This document shows, piece after piece, positions 7,703 through 14,534 of a stretch of DNA of 64,000 nucleotides (positions are counted from its first letter, which is position 1; each line of letters starts with the position of its first letter). The notes under the pieces were generated by a model, which saw only the letters and a program-made list of their open reading frames with translations, had not been told where the DNA came from and made no database searches. Source of the DNA: Bacteroidales bacterium UBA5326 (lineage in GTDB: Bacteria > Bacteroidota > Bacteroidia > Bacteroidales > UBA932); contig DHQY01000007.1 of the NCBI GenBank assembly GCA_002408205.1, positions 156,173-220,172 on the forward strand, read 5' to 3'. The translations under genes and the position numbers were made by a program.

Positions 7703-7802
7703 ATGTGCGACCGAAGGAAGCAAATCCTCCGGTTGGGTCAGAATATGTGCGACCGAAGGAAGCAAATCCTCCGGTTGGGTCAGAATATGTGCGACCGAAC
7801 GA
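7703..7802 (+). repeat. 42-bp tandem repeat, two full copies and a partial third, beside tRNA-Arg
   Basis: Units beginning ATGTGCGACCGAAGGAAGC start at 7703, 7745 and 7787, a period of exactly 42. The first two copies are nearly identical and the third diverges after GCGACCGAA. Each unit contains a near-palindrome ACCGaAGGA...TCCTcCGGT. It also contains CCGGTTGGG, the reverse complement of CCCAACCGG in the tRNA T-arm/acceptor region. After the block, CGGATCAC at 7815-7822 repeats the tRNA 3' end (CCGGATCAC, 7616-7624). These look like remnants of integration or duplication events. Confidence 0.75.
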
Positions 7803-7829
7803 AGCGAAGCGTAATCGGATCACTAAAAT

Positions 7830-7866
7830 AAACCACAAGTAGCTTATAATAAACTATTTGTGGTTT
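7830..7866. terminator. Strong hairpin, possible bidirectional terminator
   Basis: AAACCACAA (7830-7838) pairs with TTGTGGTTT (7858-7866), extended by TAG/CTA inside. It is followed on the plus strand by a T-rich stretch and is A-rich on the other side, so it could stop transcription both ways. It lies between the 42-bp repeats and the 9-bp iterons. Confidence 0.55.
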
Positions 7867-7966
7867 TTACTTTAAAAAAAATCCCCGACCATATCCCCGG
7901 CTTAATAAAAATAATCAATTCTTTATATTACGCATAAAGTGTCCCACTCCACCGAGACGGAACACT

Positions 7967-8002
7967 TGGGACAAATGGGACACCTGGGACAGATGGGACA
8001 AA
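7967..8002 (+). repeat. Four contiguous 9-bp iterons TGGGACANN
   Basis: Exact head-to-tail copies TGGGACAAA, TGGGACACC, TGGGACAGA and TGGGACAAA start at 7967, 7976, 7985 and 7994. An inverted copy of the core (GTGTCCCA) lies nearby at 7940-7947. Such arrays are usually protein-binding sites. Here they sit about 100 bases outside the left direct repeat of the mutagenesis cassette. I see no gene in 7867-8113. Confidence 0.8.
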
Positions 8003-8105
8003 ATCGAGACTTCTTCTGGAGGAATCAATACTCCAATGAATGCGGGTTTTATGTCCGTTGCGAAAAGATTTAGAACCCTTATAGATCTGTTTATACTTAA
8101 AAGAC

Positions 8106-8145
8106 TCCCCGGATCAGACACGACTGGTCCGGGTTTTTATTTCAT
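8106..8145. repeat. Left copy of the direct repeat bracketing the mutagenesis cassette; also a terminator-like hairpin
   Basis: TCCCCGGATCAGACAC (8106-8121) is identical to 13956-13971, and similarity continues for about 25 more bases (CTGGT.CG.GG.TTTT.TTTCA). This copy forms a 10-bp stem (CCCGGATCAG with CTGGTCCGGG) followed by TTTTT, so it could also terminate transcription. It overlaps the 3' end of the S24 regulator gene. The pair spans 5.85 kb and encloses exactly the four cassette genes. Confidence 0.7.
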
Positions 8146-8914
8146 GAATCTCCCGTCTCAATGCCATCAGGTTATGACCGATCTGAATCATATCCATGTT
8201 ATTGGGTATTTCAGTGGAAATATAATTCACGAATTTCCATACTTCCAAAATCTCTGAATATGGAAGTGTATATGGCTCAAAGACCGTATTCAACGATATT
8301 AACTGTAATCGCCCAAATTCCTCCATTTCATTCCGGACCTTTTTAAAAACCAGTCCGTCGTTCTTTGTTAAAATCACATACAACTGGTCGTTCTTTATCT
8401 GGTACCAATCCTGGACATATTCACCGGTTACCAAAGCTCCGTCCGGAATGGGGAGCATAGAGTCTCCTTCGATGGGAAATAACCGGTATTTTTTTCCCTG
8501 TGATAAAAAGGGCAACTGGAACACAGGCAGTTCAGAGATATATTCCGGATCTGCATAACCATTCAGATACCCTGCCTTGGCCTTTAATGGAATCATTTCA
8601 ACATTTTCTTTATTCTGACTGTCTACCGTAGTGGCCAGCACCCGGATATTCTTCCCCCTCACATACACATCCGAGCCATGTTCAAGCTCATACAATTGAC
8701 TCTCCCCGAGCTGTTTCAGATCTACCCGCAGCAGACTGTCAATCGCAATCCGGTAGTAGTCCGAAAAAGCAAGCATTGCAGAAATGGTCGGCTGGGTAAT
8801 CTCATTCTCGTAATTATTTAACGTTGAACGCTTCATGCCCAACGACGAGGCAACAGACTCCTGGGTTTGGTTCTTTCTTTTTCGTAAAAATTTAAGATTC
8901 GAGGCAAAAAACAT
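8114..8914 (-). CDS. LexA-like XRE/S24-family autocleaving repressor
   Basis: The 266-residue protein has an N-terminal helix-turn-helix (residues about 5-60: QTQESVASSLGMKRSTLNNYE) and a C-terminal S24 peptidase domain. The expected cleavage site Ala-Gly lies in LKAKAGYLNGY (about residue 112). The nucleophile Ser is in EGDSMLPI and the general-base Lys in DGLVFKKV. Repressors of this build cut themselves when RecA filaments form on damaged DNA, releasing their target promoters. It diverges from the polymerase genes. The gap between them holds two copies of a palindromic site, the likely operator, and a minus-strand TACTTTTG element (8980..8973) for this gene. It is therefore probably the local SOS-type switch of the cassette and is autoregulated. 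Confidence 0.92.
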   Translation of the reverse strand: MFFASNLKFLRKRKNQTQESVASSLGMKRSTLNNYENEITQPTISAMLAFSDYYRIAIDSLLRVDLKQLGESQLYELEHGSDVYVRGKNIRVLATTVDSQNKENVEMIPLKAKAGYLNGYADPEYISELPVFQLPFLSQGKKYRLFPIEGDSMLPIPDGALVTGEYVQDWYQIKNDQLYVILTKNDGLVFKKVRNEMEEFGRLQLISLNTVFEPYTLPYSEILEVWKFVNYISTEIPNNMDMIQIGHNLMALRREIHEIKTRTSRV

Positions 8915-8928
8915 AACAACAAATCAAA

Positions 8929-8973
8929 AAAAATGATTAAAATTCAATCCTGAAAAATGATTAAAATACAATC
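8929..8973. promoter_or_regulatory. Duplicated palindromic operator between the S24 repressor and the Y-family polymerase
   Basis: Two 21-bp copies (8929-8949 and 8953-8973) differ at one base and repeat with a period of 24, close to two helical turns. Each contains a 15-bp near-palindrome GATTnAAnTTnAATC (8935-8949 and 8959-8973). A minus-strand TACTTTTG promoter element (8980-8973) abuts the second copy, so a bound repressor would cover its own promoter. This is the obvious candidate binding site for the adjacent S24 protein. The binding itself is inference. Confidence 0.75.
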
Positions 8974-8989
8974 AAAAGTAGTAAATAAA

Positions 8990-10156
8990 ATGGAAACACC
9001 AAATAGAACCATATTGCATCTGGACCTGGACACCTTCTTCGTGTCCGTTGAACGGCTGCTCAATTCGAAACTGACGGCGAAACCCGTTATCATCGGCGGA
9101 CAATCCGATCGTGCCGTGGTGTCCAGTTGCAGTTACGAGGCAAGGCAGTTTGGCGTTCATTCGGGCATGCCCATGAAAATGGCTTACAACCTTTGCCGCG
9201 ATGCCATTATTATCTGGGGCGACATGGATCTTTACACCAAGTATTCGCGCCTGGTTACCGATGTGATTGCCGACCAGGCCCCGGTGTATGAAAAGGCATC
9301 TATCGATGAACACTACATAGACATTACGGGAATGGACCGGTTTTTTTGTGCATATACCTGGTCACACGAGCTTCGCAACAGAATCTTAAAGGAAACCGGG
9401 CTTCCCGTATCTTTTGGCCTGTCAGTCAATAAAACGGTGTCCAAGATCGCTACGGGCGAGGCCAAACCGAATGGCGAAAAAGAAGTCCCTGCCTTATTGG
9501 TGCAACCTTTTCTCAACCCTCTTTCCATTCGGAAAATCCCGATGGTCGGGGAAAAAAGTTATCAGTTATTACGATCCATGGGCGTTTCAACCATTCAGAC
9601 CCTCAGTGCCATTCCCCAACCCATGATGGAAAGCCTGTTGGGGAAAACGGGCCTGGAAATCTGGCGAAGGGCCAACGGCATCGATGCCAGCCCCGTAGTT
9701 CCCTATTCCGAGGAAAAATCAATAAGCAAAGAATGCACATTCGAAACCGATACCATTGACATAGATATGATGAAGCAGGTCATTATCGGCATGGTCGAAA
9801 AACTGGCATTCAAATTAAGAAAGTACCAGAAACTGACCTCGGTGGTCACCATTAAGATACGCTATGCCAATTACGATACACACACCCTTCAGAAAAAAAT
9901 AAGTTATACCTCATTCGACCATGTTTTGATGGACACCGCATTAGAGCTGTTTAAGCGATTATATGAACGGCGAATGCTTATCAGGCTTATTGGGGTAAAA
10001 CTGGGAGGGCTGGTCAACGGCGCCCAACAACTCGACCTGTTCGACCATAACGAAAAAATGATCAAACTCTATATGCAAATAGACAAAATCAAACTCAGAT
10101 ACGGTCCCTCAGCCATTCAACGTGCCTCCGGGTTAATGATCCATTCACCATCGTAA
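8990..10156 (+). CDS. Y-family translesion DNA polymerase (DinB/UmuC type)
   Basis: The protein (388 residues from the ATG at 8990) carries the palm motifs HLDLDTFFVSVE near the N-terminus and the catalytic SIDEHYID (Asp-Glu pair; UmuC/DinB have SxDE). The finger region SCSYEARQFGVHSGMP and the helix-hairpin-helix GEKSYQLLRSMGV are also present. The little-finger domain ends with an aromatic-poor tail containing QLDLF, which resembles the clamp-binding QLxLF motif. I prefer 8990 over the in-frame ATG at 8957 because the latter lies inside the operator repeat. It copies damaged DNA at low fidelity. It is followed after only four bases by a DnaE-type polymerase, as in ImuB-DnaE2 mutagenesis modules. 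Confidence 0.93.
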   Translation: METPNRTILHLDLDTFFVSVERLLNSKLTAKPVIIGGQSDRAVVSSCSYEARQFGVHSGMPMKMAYNLCRDAIIIWGDMDLYTKYSRLVTDVIADQAPVYEKASIDEHYIDITGMDRFFCAYTWSHELRNRILKETGLPVSFGLSVNKTVSKIATGEAKPNGEKEVPALLVQPFLNPLSIRKIPMVGEKSYQLLRSMGVSTIQTLSAIPQPMMESLLGKTGLEIWRRANGIDASPVVPYSEEKSISKECTFETDTIDIDMMKQVIIGMVEKLAFKLRKYQKLTSVVTIKIRYANYDTHTLQKKISYTSFDHVLMDTALELFKRLYERRMLIRLIGVKLGGLVNGAQQLDLFDHNEKMIKLYMQIDKIKLRYGPSAIQRASGLMIHSPS

Positions 10157-10160
10157 CTCC

Positions 10161-13100
10161 ATGTTTCTCAATTGCCATTCATATTACAGCCTCCGATATG
10201 GTATCCTTTCCATCGATGAACTACTCGATCAGGCTGCTCTGCTCGGCATTCAGGAACTTGTCCTGACTGACATCAACAACACCATGGGGGTTCCCGAATT
10301 CATAAAAAAAGCGAGGCAGAAAGGGATAAAACCCATAGCCGGTTGTGAATTCAGGAACACAGACCGGCTTCTTTACATTGCCATAGCCGGGAACAGGGAA
10401 GGGTTAAGGGAAATCAATGAATTTATCACCGAACATAACCTGGAGAAAAAGGAGTATCCCTTCCCGGCGCCATATTTTAATAACGTCGAGGTGGTATATC
10501 CTTTTAAATCAATAGAATGCAATGAACTTTCAAAAAACCAACGGATGGGTATCCGGCCCGAACAAGTAAACAGGTTATTCGCTTCTGAATATGTAAAGCA
10601 TCTTGATAAACTGGTGATCCTCCACCCCGTTTGTTTCCGGGATAAAAGAAACTGGTTTCTGCATAAAGCCCTCAGGGCAGTCGATCACAATATCCTCTTC
10701 AGTCAATTGGAAGAAAACCAGTATGCCCGACAGCACGAGCAATTCGTAAGGCCCGGGCGGCTGGCTAAAGCCTTTGAACGATACCCGCAGATCGTGCAAA
10801 ACACCAGGCTCCTGATGGACAGGTGTTCCATCGAGATGGACTTTACCTGTGTCAAAAACAAAAAGGTTTTCACCCAATCACCTGAAGACGATCAGAAACT
10901 GTTGGAAAAACTGGGTTTCGAGGGGATGATATACCGTTATGGTCCCCATAACGAAGAAGCAAAAAAAAGAATCAGGCACGAGCTGGACATCATCCATAAA
11001 TTGGGCTTTTCAGCCTATTTTCTGATCACCTGGGACATTGTCCGTTACAGCATGAGCCGGGGTTTTTACCATGTGGGACGAGGCAGCGGGGCGAACAGCA
11101 TCGTGGCCTATTGCCTGAAGATTACCGATGTGGATCCGATCAAACTAAACCTCTATTTCGAAAGGTTTCTCAACCCGCGCCGTACCTCACCCCCCGACTT
11201 CGATATTGATTTTTCGTGGAAAGACCGCGACGACGTTCAGGATTATATTTTCAAACGCTATGGGAAAGATCACACGGCCCTTCTGGGCGCAACAGCTACA
11301 TTCAGGGACCGTTCCATTTATCGCGAATTCGGAAAGGTATTCGGCCTGCCCAAAGAAGAAATCGACCTGCTTGTCCATTCACCGGACGATGCCATGGTGA
11401 AAAACGACATCACCATGCTCATCTCAACATTGGCCCGACAGGTGGTCGATTTTCCCAATCAACGGACCATCCACGCCGGGGGTGTTCTTATTTCCGAAGA
11501 ACCGATTGCTTATTATACGGCACTGGACCTTCCGCCCAAAGGATTTCCCACCACCCAGTGGGACATGTATCTGGCCGGGGAACTGGGTTTTGAAAAACTC
11601 GACATCCTTTCCCAGAGAGGCATCGGCCACATCAAAGATGCCGTGGACATTGTGCTTCAAAACCGCGGAGTCAGAATCGATGTGCATCAGGTGGAACAGT
11701 TTTTCAACGACAACAGAGTGAAAGCACAACTGACGAAAGGCGAAACCATCGGCTGCTTTTACATCGAAAGCCCCGGAATGCGCGGACTGCTCAAAAAACT
11801 GCATTGCGACAACTACATTACCCTGGTGGCTGCCTCGTCCATCATCCGCCCGGGTGTGGCCAAATCGGGCATGATGCGAGAATACATCCAACGCTTTCAC
11901 CATCCCGGGAAAATCAAATACCTCCACCCCGTCATGAAGGAACAGCTGGAAGAAACTTACGGCGTTATGGTGTATCAGGAAGATGTATTGAAAGTGGCCC
12001 ATCATTTTGCCGGACTCGACCTGGATGAAGCCGATATTTTACGACGAGCCATGAGCGGAAAGTTCCGCTCGAAAACCGAGTTCAAGCGCATCGAGGATAA
12101 ATTCTTTTCAAACTGCCGTCAGAAGGGATACCCCGAATCGGTCACCAGGGAGGCCTGGAGGCAAATCGAGTCCTTTGCGGGGTATTCCTTTTCAAAAGCC
12201 CATTCCGCTTCGTATGCCGTAGAGAGTTTTCAGAGCCTTTTTCTGAAAGCCCATTTTCCGCTGGAATTTATGGTGGCCGTGATTAATAACTTCGGAGGGT
12301 TTTACAGTTCATGGGTCTATTTTAACGAAGCCCGGCGCTGCGGGGCCAACATTGAACGGCCCTGCATCAACCACAGTTTCAACCTCACCTCCATCCGGGG
12401 AAAAACCATTTTTATCGGGTTCGTTCACGTGCAAAACCTGGAACAATCAACCATACAAAACATACTACACGAAAGGGAGCAAAACGGCCCATTTGAATCA
12501 TTGCCTGACTGTATGGAGCGGGTACCCGTCTCGAAAGAGCAATTGACCATCCTGATCCGGGTGGGTGCTTTCAGGTGCTTCAATACCAACAAAGCCCAGC
12601 TCCTGTGGGAAGCACACCTGATGTTGGCCAAATCGCCGGTGGTACCGGAGACTGCGTCAATCTTCAGCGTGCCACAGCAACAATACGCCCTGCCTCAACT
12701 GGACGAATCGCCCGTCGCTGATGCCTACGATGAAATCGAATTACTGGGTTTCCCGGTCTCAATCAATGCTTTCGATTTGCTGGAAACAAACTTCAGAGGG
12801 GAAATCAGGGCGAAAGACATGATGAATTACGTCGGTAGAAACGTGCGGATGATGGGACGTCTGGTTACCATAAAATATGTCCCGACCGTCAGAAAAGAAG
12901 TGATGAATTTCGGGACGTTTATCGATTGCGACGGTGAATTTTTCGACACGGTACACTTTCCTCCCTCACTCAACAGTTTTCCGTTCAGGGGAAACGGTAT
13001 CTACCTGATTTATGGAAAGGTGGTGGAAGAATTCGGATTCCCTTCCCTGGAAGTAGAAAAAATGGCAAAGATGCCCTTCAAACCTAACCCCATGGCCTAA
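10161..13100 (+). CDS. DnaE-type DNA polymerase III alpha subunit of the mutagenesis cassette (DnaE2-like)
   Basis: At 979 residues it is shorter than a replicative DnaE (about 1160). Visible domains are an N-terminal PHP domain (HSYYSLRYG, LTDINN), the family C polymerase core with GRGSGANSIVAYCL, and the catalytic aspartates in SPPDFDIDFSW at about residue 350. Next come finger motifs (RTIHAGGVLIS, FNKAHSASYA-like SFSKAHSASYA) and a C-terminal OB fold (about 895-970). The tau-binding tail is absent. With the preceding Y-family polymerase, separated by four bases, it forms a two-polymerase operon. In other bacteria such pairs carry out damage-induced mutagenesis. The stop overlaps the convergent SRAP gene by four bases. 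Confidence 0.92.
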   Translation: MFLNCHSYYSLRYGILSIDELLDQAALLGIQELVLTDINNTMGVPEFIKKARQKGIKPIAGCEFRNTDRLLYIAIAGNREGLREINEFITEHNLEKKEYPFPAPYFNNVEVVYPFKSIECNELSKNQRMGIRPEQVNRLFASEYVKHLDKLVILHPVCFRDKRNWFLHKALRAVDHNILFSQLEENQYARQHEQFVRPGRLAKAFERYPQIVQNTRLLMDRCSIEMDFTCVKNKKVFTQSPEDDQKLLEKLGFEGMIYRYGPHNEEAKKRIRHELDIIHKLGFSAYFLITWDIVRYSMSRGFYHVGRGSGANSIVAYCLKITDVDPIKLNLYFERFLNPRRTSPPDFDIDFSWKDRDDVQDYIFKRYGKDHTALLGATATFRDRSIYREFGKVFGLPKEEIDLLVHSPDDAMVKNDITMLISTLARQVVDFPNQRTIHAGGVLISEEPIAYYTALDLPPKGFPTTQWDMYLAGELGFEKLDILSQRGIGHIKDAVDIVLQNRGVRIDVHQVEQFFNDNRVKAQLTKGETIGCFYIESPGMRGLLKKLHCDNYITLVAASSIIRPGVAKSGMMREYIQRFHHPGKIKYLHPVMKEQLEETYGVMVYQEDVLKVAHHFAGLDLDEADILRRAMSGKFRSKTEFKRIEDKFFSNCRQKGYPESVTREAWRQIESFAGYSFSKAHSASYAVESFQSLFLKAHFPLEFMVAVINNFGGFYSSWVYFNEARRCGANIERPCINHSFNLTSIRGKTIFIGFVHVQNLEQSTIQNILHEREQNGPFESLPDCMERVPVSKEQLTILIRVGAFRCFNTNKAQLLWEAHLMLAKSPVVPETASIFSVPQQQYALPQLDESPVADAYDEIELLGFPVSINAFDLLETNFRGEIRAKDMMNYVGRNVRMMGRLVTIKYVPTVRKEVMNFGTFIDCDGEFFDTVHFPPSLNSFPFRGNGIYLIYGKVVEEFGFPSLEVEKMAKMPFKPNPMA

Positions 13101-13891
13101 AACAACGTTCTTTGTTTGCCGCTCCCCATGCCTTCAAGTCTTACATTCTCTTCAATTTTCACATCATATTGAGTAGTACTGTCCGGATCGATGGGTATTC
13201 TCAATTCCCTGCCTTTATTGCGCGGGTCTTTGATCTGAATGGAAACGGGCTCTGTTTTCAATAATTCACCGGGGAAAGGTTTTAAAAGATCTATCACTTC
13301 TTCCAATGGTAAACTGGAGTCCAGCCATCGTTTTTCATCTTTCTTGTCCAGAATAACAGGGGACCGGGGGTGACCGATGGCCGAGGTTGCTTCATTGGCT
13401 ACCGTGGTGATAATGGAAAAGGAATTTACAATGGCACCGGTTGTATCATCGGCCCAGGTATCCCAGATACCCGCAAAACAAAACACCTCTTCATCCTTTC
13501 TTGAAAACATATAGGGTTTGTTCAATTTCTCCCTGGCAGGCCCTTCGTAAAAAGCATTGGCAACCACCAGACAGCGTTGCGACCGGATGGCCGTGCGATA
13601 CGAAGGTTTATCCACAATCCCCAACGGTCCGCTGTAATGCAAATCATTGGAAGGGTTGAAATCTCCTTCGGCCCGGGCATTAATCAGGTACATCCGTTTC
13701 TTGGCCCACGACGGGGTCAGGCCAAACTGCATTTCCTGAAGTTCATTGGGCTTTTCATTGGTGATCACATAAGCCAGATCACCGGGAGCCACATTAAAAC
13801 TCGACGTGATGTTGATCTTGTCTGGTTGCACCACCCCAAACCGCTTCACAAACATCTCTATGTCAATAATCTGTACGAATCTGCCACACAT
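13097..13891 (-). CDS. SRAP/HMCES-family protein (YedK-like), SOS-associated
   Basis: The 264-residue protein begins MCGRF. After removal of Met, Cys2 is the residue that crosslinks to abasic sites in single-stranded DNA. The other family landmarks are present: NARAEGDF, the RCLVVANAFYEG segment with the catalytic Glu, and the His in IGHPRSPVIL. SRAP proteins protect abasic sites during replication and are a known companion of translesion and SOS genes. It is convergent with the DnaE-type gene (4-base overlap) and is the right-hand gene of the cassette, just inside the second direct repeat. I see no separate TAnnTTTG element for it in the gap upstream. Confidence 0.93.
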   Translation of the reverse strand: MCGRFVQIIDIEMFVKRFGVVQPDKINITSSFNVAPGDLAYVITNEKPNELQEMQFGLTPSWAKKRMYLINARAEGDFNPSNDLHYSGPLGIVDKPSYRTAIRSQRCLVVANAFYEGPAREKLNKPYMFSRKDEEVFCFAGIWDTWADDTTGAIVNSFSIITTVANEATSAIGHPRSPVILDKKDEKRWLDSSLPLEEVIDLLKPFPGELLKTEPVSIQIKDPRNKGRELRIPIDPDSTTQYDVKIEENVRLEGMGSGKQRTLF

Positions 13892-14361
13892 TTTTTTAGA
13901 ATTTTGCCCGAAACCTGACTCTAAGTTAATAATTTTTGCGCGTTCTGGCTGCGCATCCCCGGATCAGACACAGCTGGTTCGCGGATTTTGTTTCACTTCC
14001 AGAGGTCAGAAAAGAATAATCATAGAAAGAGGTACCAAATTCAAAGTCAAAGGATAACGAAAGGAATAATTCTCTATATTTGAACAAGTTCCAATTCAGG
14101 TTCCTATAAACGTTCAATCTGACATTCCAAACGATCTTTCCTGAATCCAAAATCGAGTCCAAAATAACGTACCTCTATTGCCGTTCCGTTTAAATTTCCC
14201 ATAGTGGCAGAATGAAACCATCGGACAAGTTGTTGATGTATTTTTTGCCACTTATTAATTCGTTGATATTTATTATCTCAAACAAGGTGATTCCTAAAGT
14301 TTGAAGGATTCTATATTTATTATTCAAATAATCAATTTATTACACAATTATTCTAGCTACC
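13892..14361. other. Intergenic region holding the right cassette repeat and a possible promoter for the adhesin locus
   Basis: No convincing gene is present in these 470 bases. The right copy of the cassette repeat lies at 13956-13995. A TATATTTG element at 14074-14081 could start rightward transcription, which would give the peptide/adhesin genes a leader of about 275 bases. The rest is AT-rich and shows no clear terminator. Confidence 0.5.
13956..13995. repeat. Right copy of the direct repeat bracketing the mutagenesis cassette
   Basis: TCCCCGGATCAGACAC (13956-13971) matches 8106-8121 exactly, and the following 24 bases match in part. It can still form a stem (GGATCAG with CTGGTTC plus two outer pairs) but a poorer one than the left copy, and it is preceded by CGCGTTCTGGCTGCGC. 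Same orientation as the left copy. Confidence 0.7.
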
Positions 14362-14517
14362 ATGAATAAACAAGATGAACGCCCTCGTGCCATAGAGGGC
14401 ATCTCGGATCCAAACAGTTACACTGCTCCGGAAATTACTATTCTGGAGGTTACTCTTGAAAAAGGCTTTGCTGCCTCCGACTCAACTGTTGAAGATTTAG
14501 ATCCCGATACATGGTAA
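14362..14517 (+). CDS. Short peptide of 51 residues preceding the adhesin gene, function unknown
   Basis: The frame encodes 51 residues starting MNKQDERPRAIEG and ending DPDTW. It contains PEITILEVTLEKGFAAS and an acidic end (TVEDLDPDTW), with no signal peptide. The overall layout (a polar N-terminus, then P-x-I-x-x-x-E-V-x-x-E-x-G-F-A-x-S, an acidic tail and an aromatic end) resembles small peptides I associate with Bacteroidetes fimbrillin-type loci. I cannot name the family. Its stop lies 17 bases before the adhesin start, so they are likely co-transcribed. The in-frame Met at 14511 overlaps this stop and is less likely to be the adhesin start. Confidence 0.6.
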   Translation: MNKQDERPRAIEGISDPNSYTAPEITILEVTLEKGFAASDSTVEDLDPDTW

Positions 14518-14534
14518 CATTAAAGAAAGGTACT

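Noticed and set aside
6951..7838. 295-codon minus-strand frame across the tRNA and repeats
   Set aside because: It runs through a tRNA gene, a terminator and tandem repeats; its repeated GFASFGRTYSDPTG segments simply translate the 42-bp repeat.
7967..8002. Possible CRISPR array
   Set aside because: Units are 9 bases, contiguous and without spacers, so this is an iteron-type repeat.
8106..8145. Left cassette repeat interpreted only as a terminator
   Set aside because: The hairpin and T-run are real, but 16 identical bases at 13956 in the same orientation need another explanation, so both readings are kept.
13926..14162. 78-codon minus-strand frame overlapping the right cassette repeat
   Set aside because: Composition is Ser/Phe/Tyr-rich and part of the frame is the direct repeat itself, so coding is unlikely.
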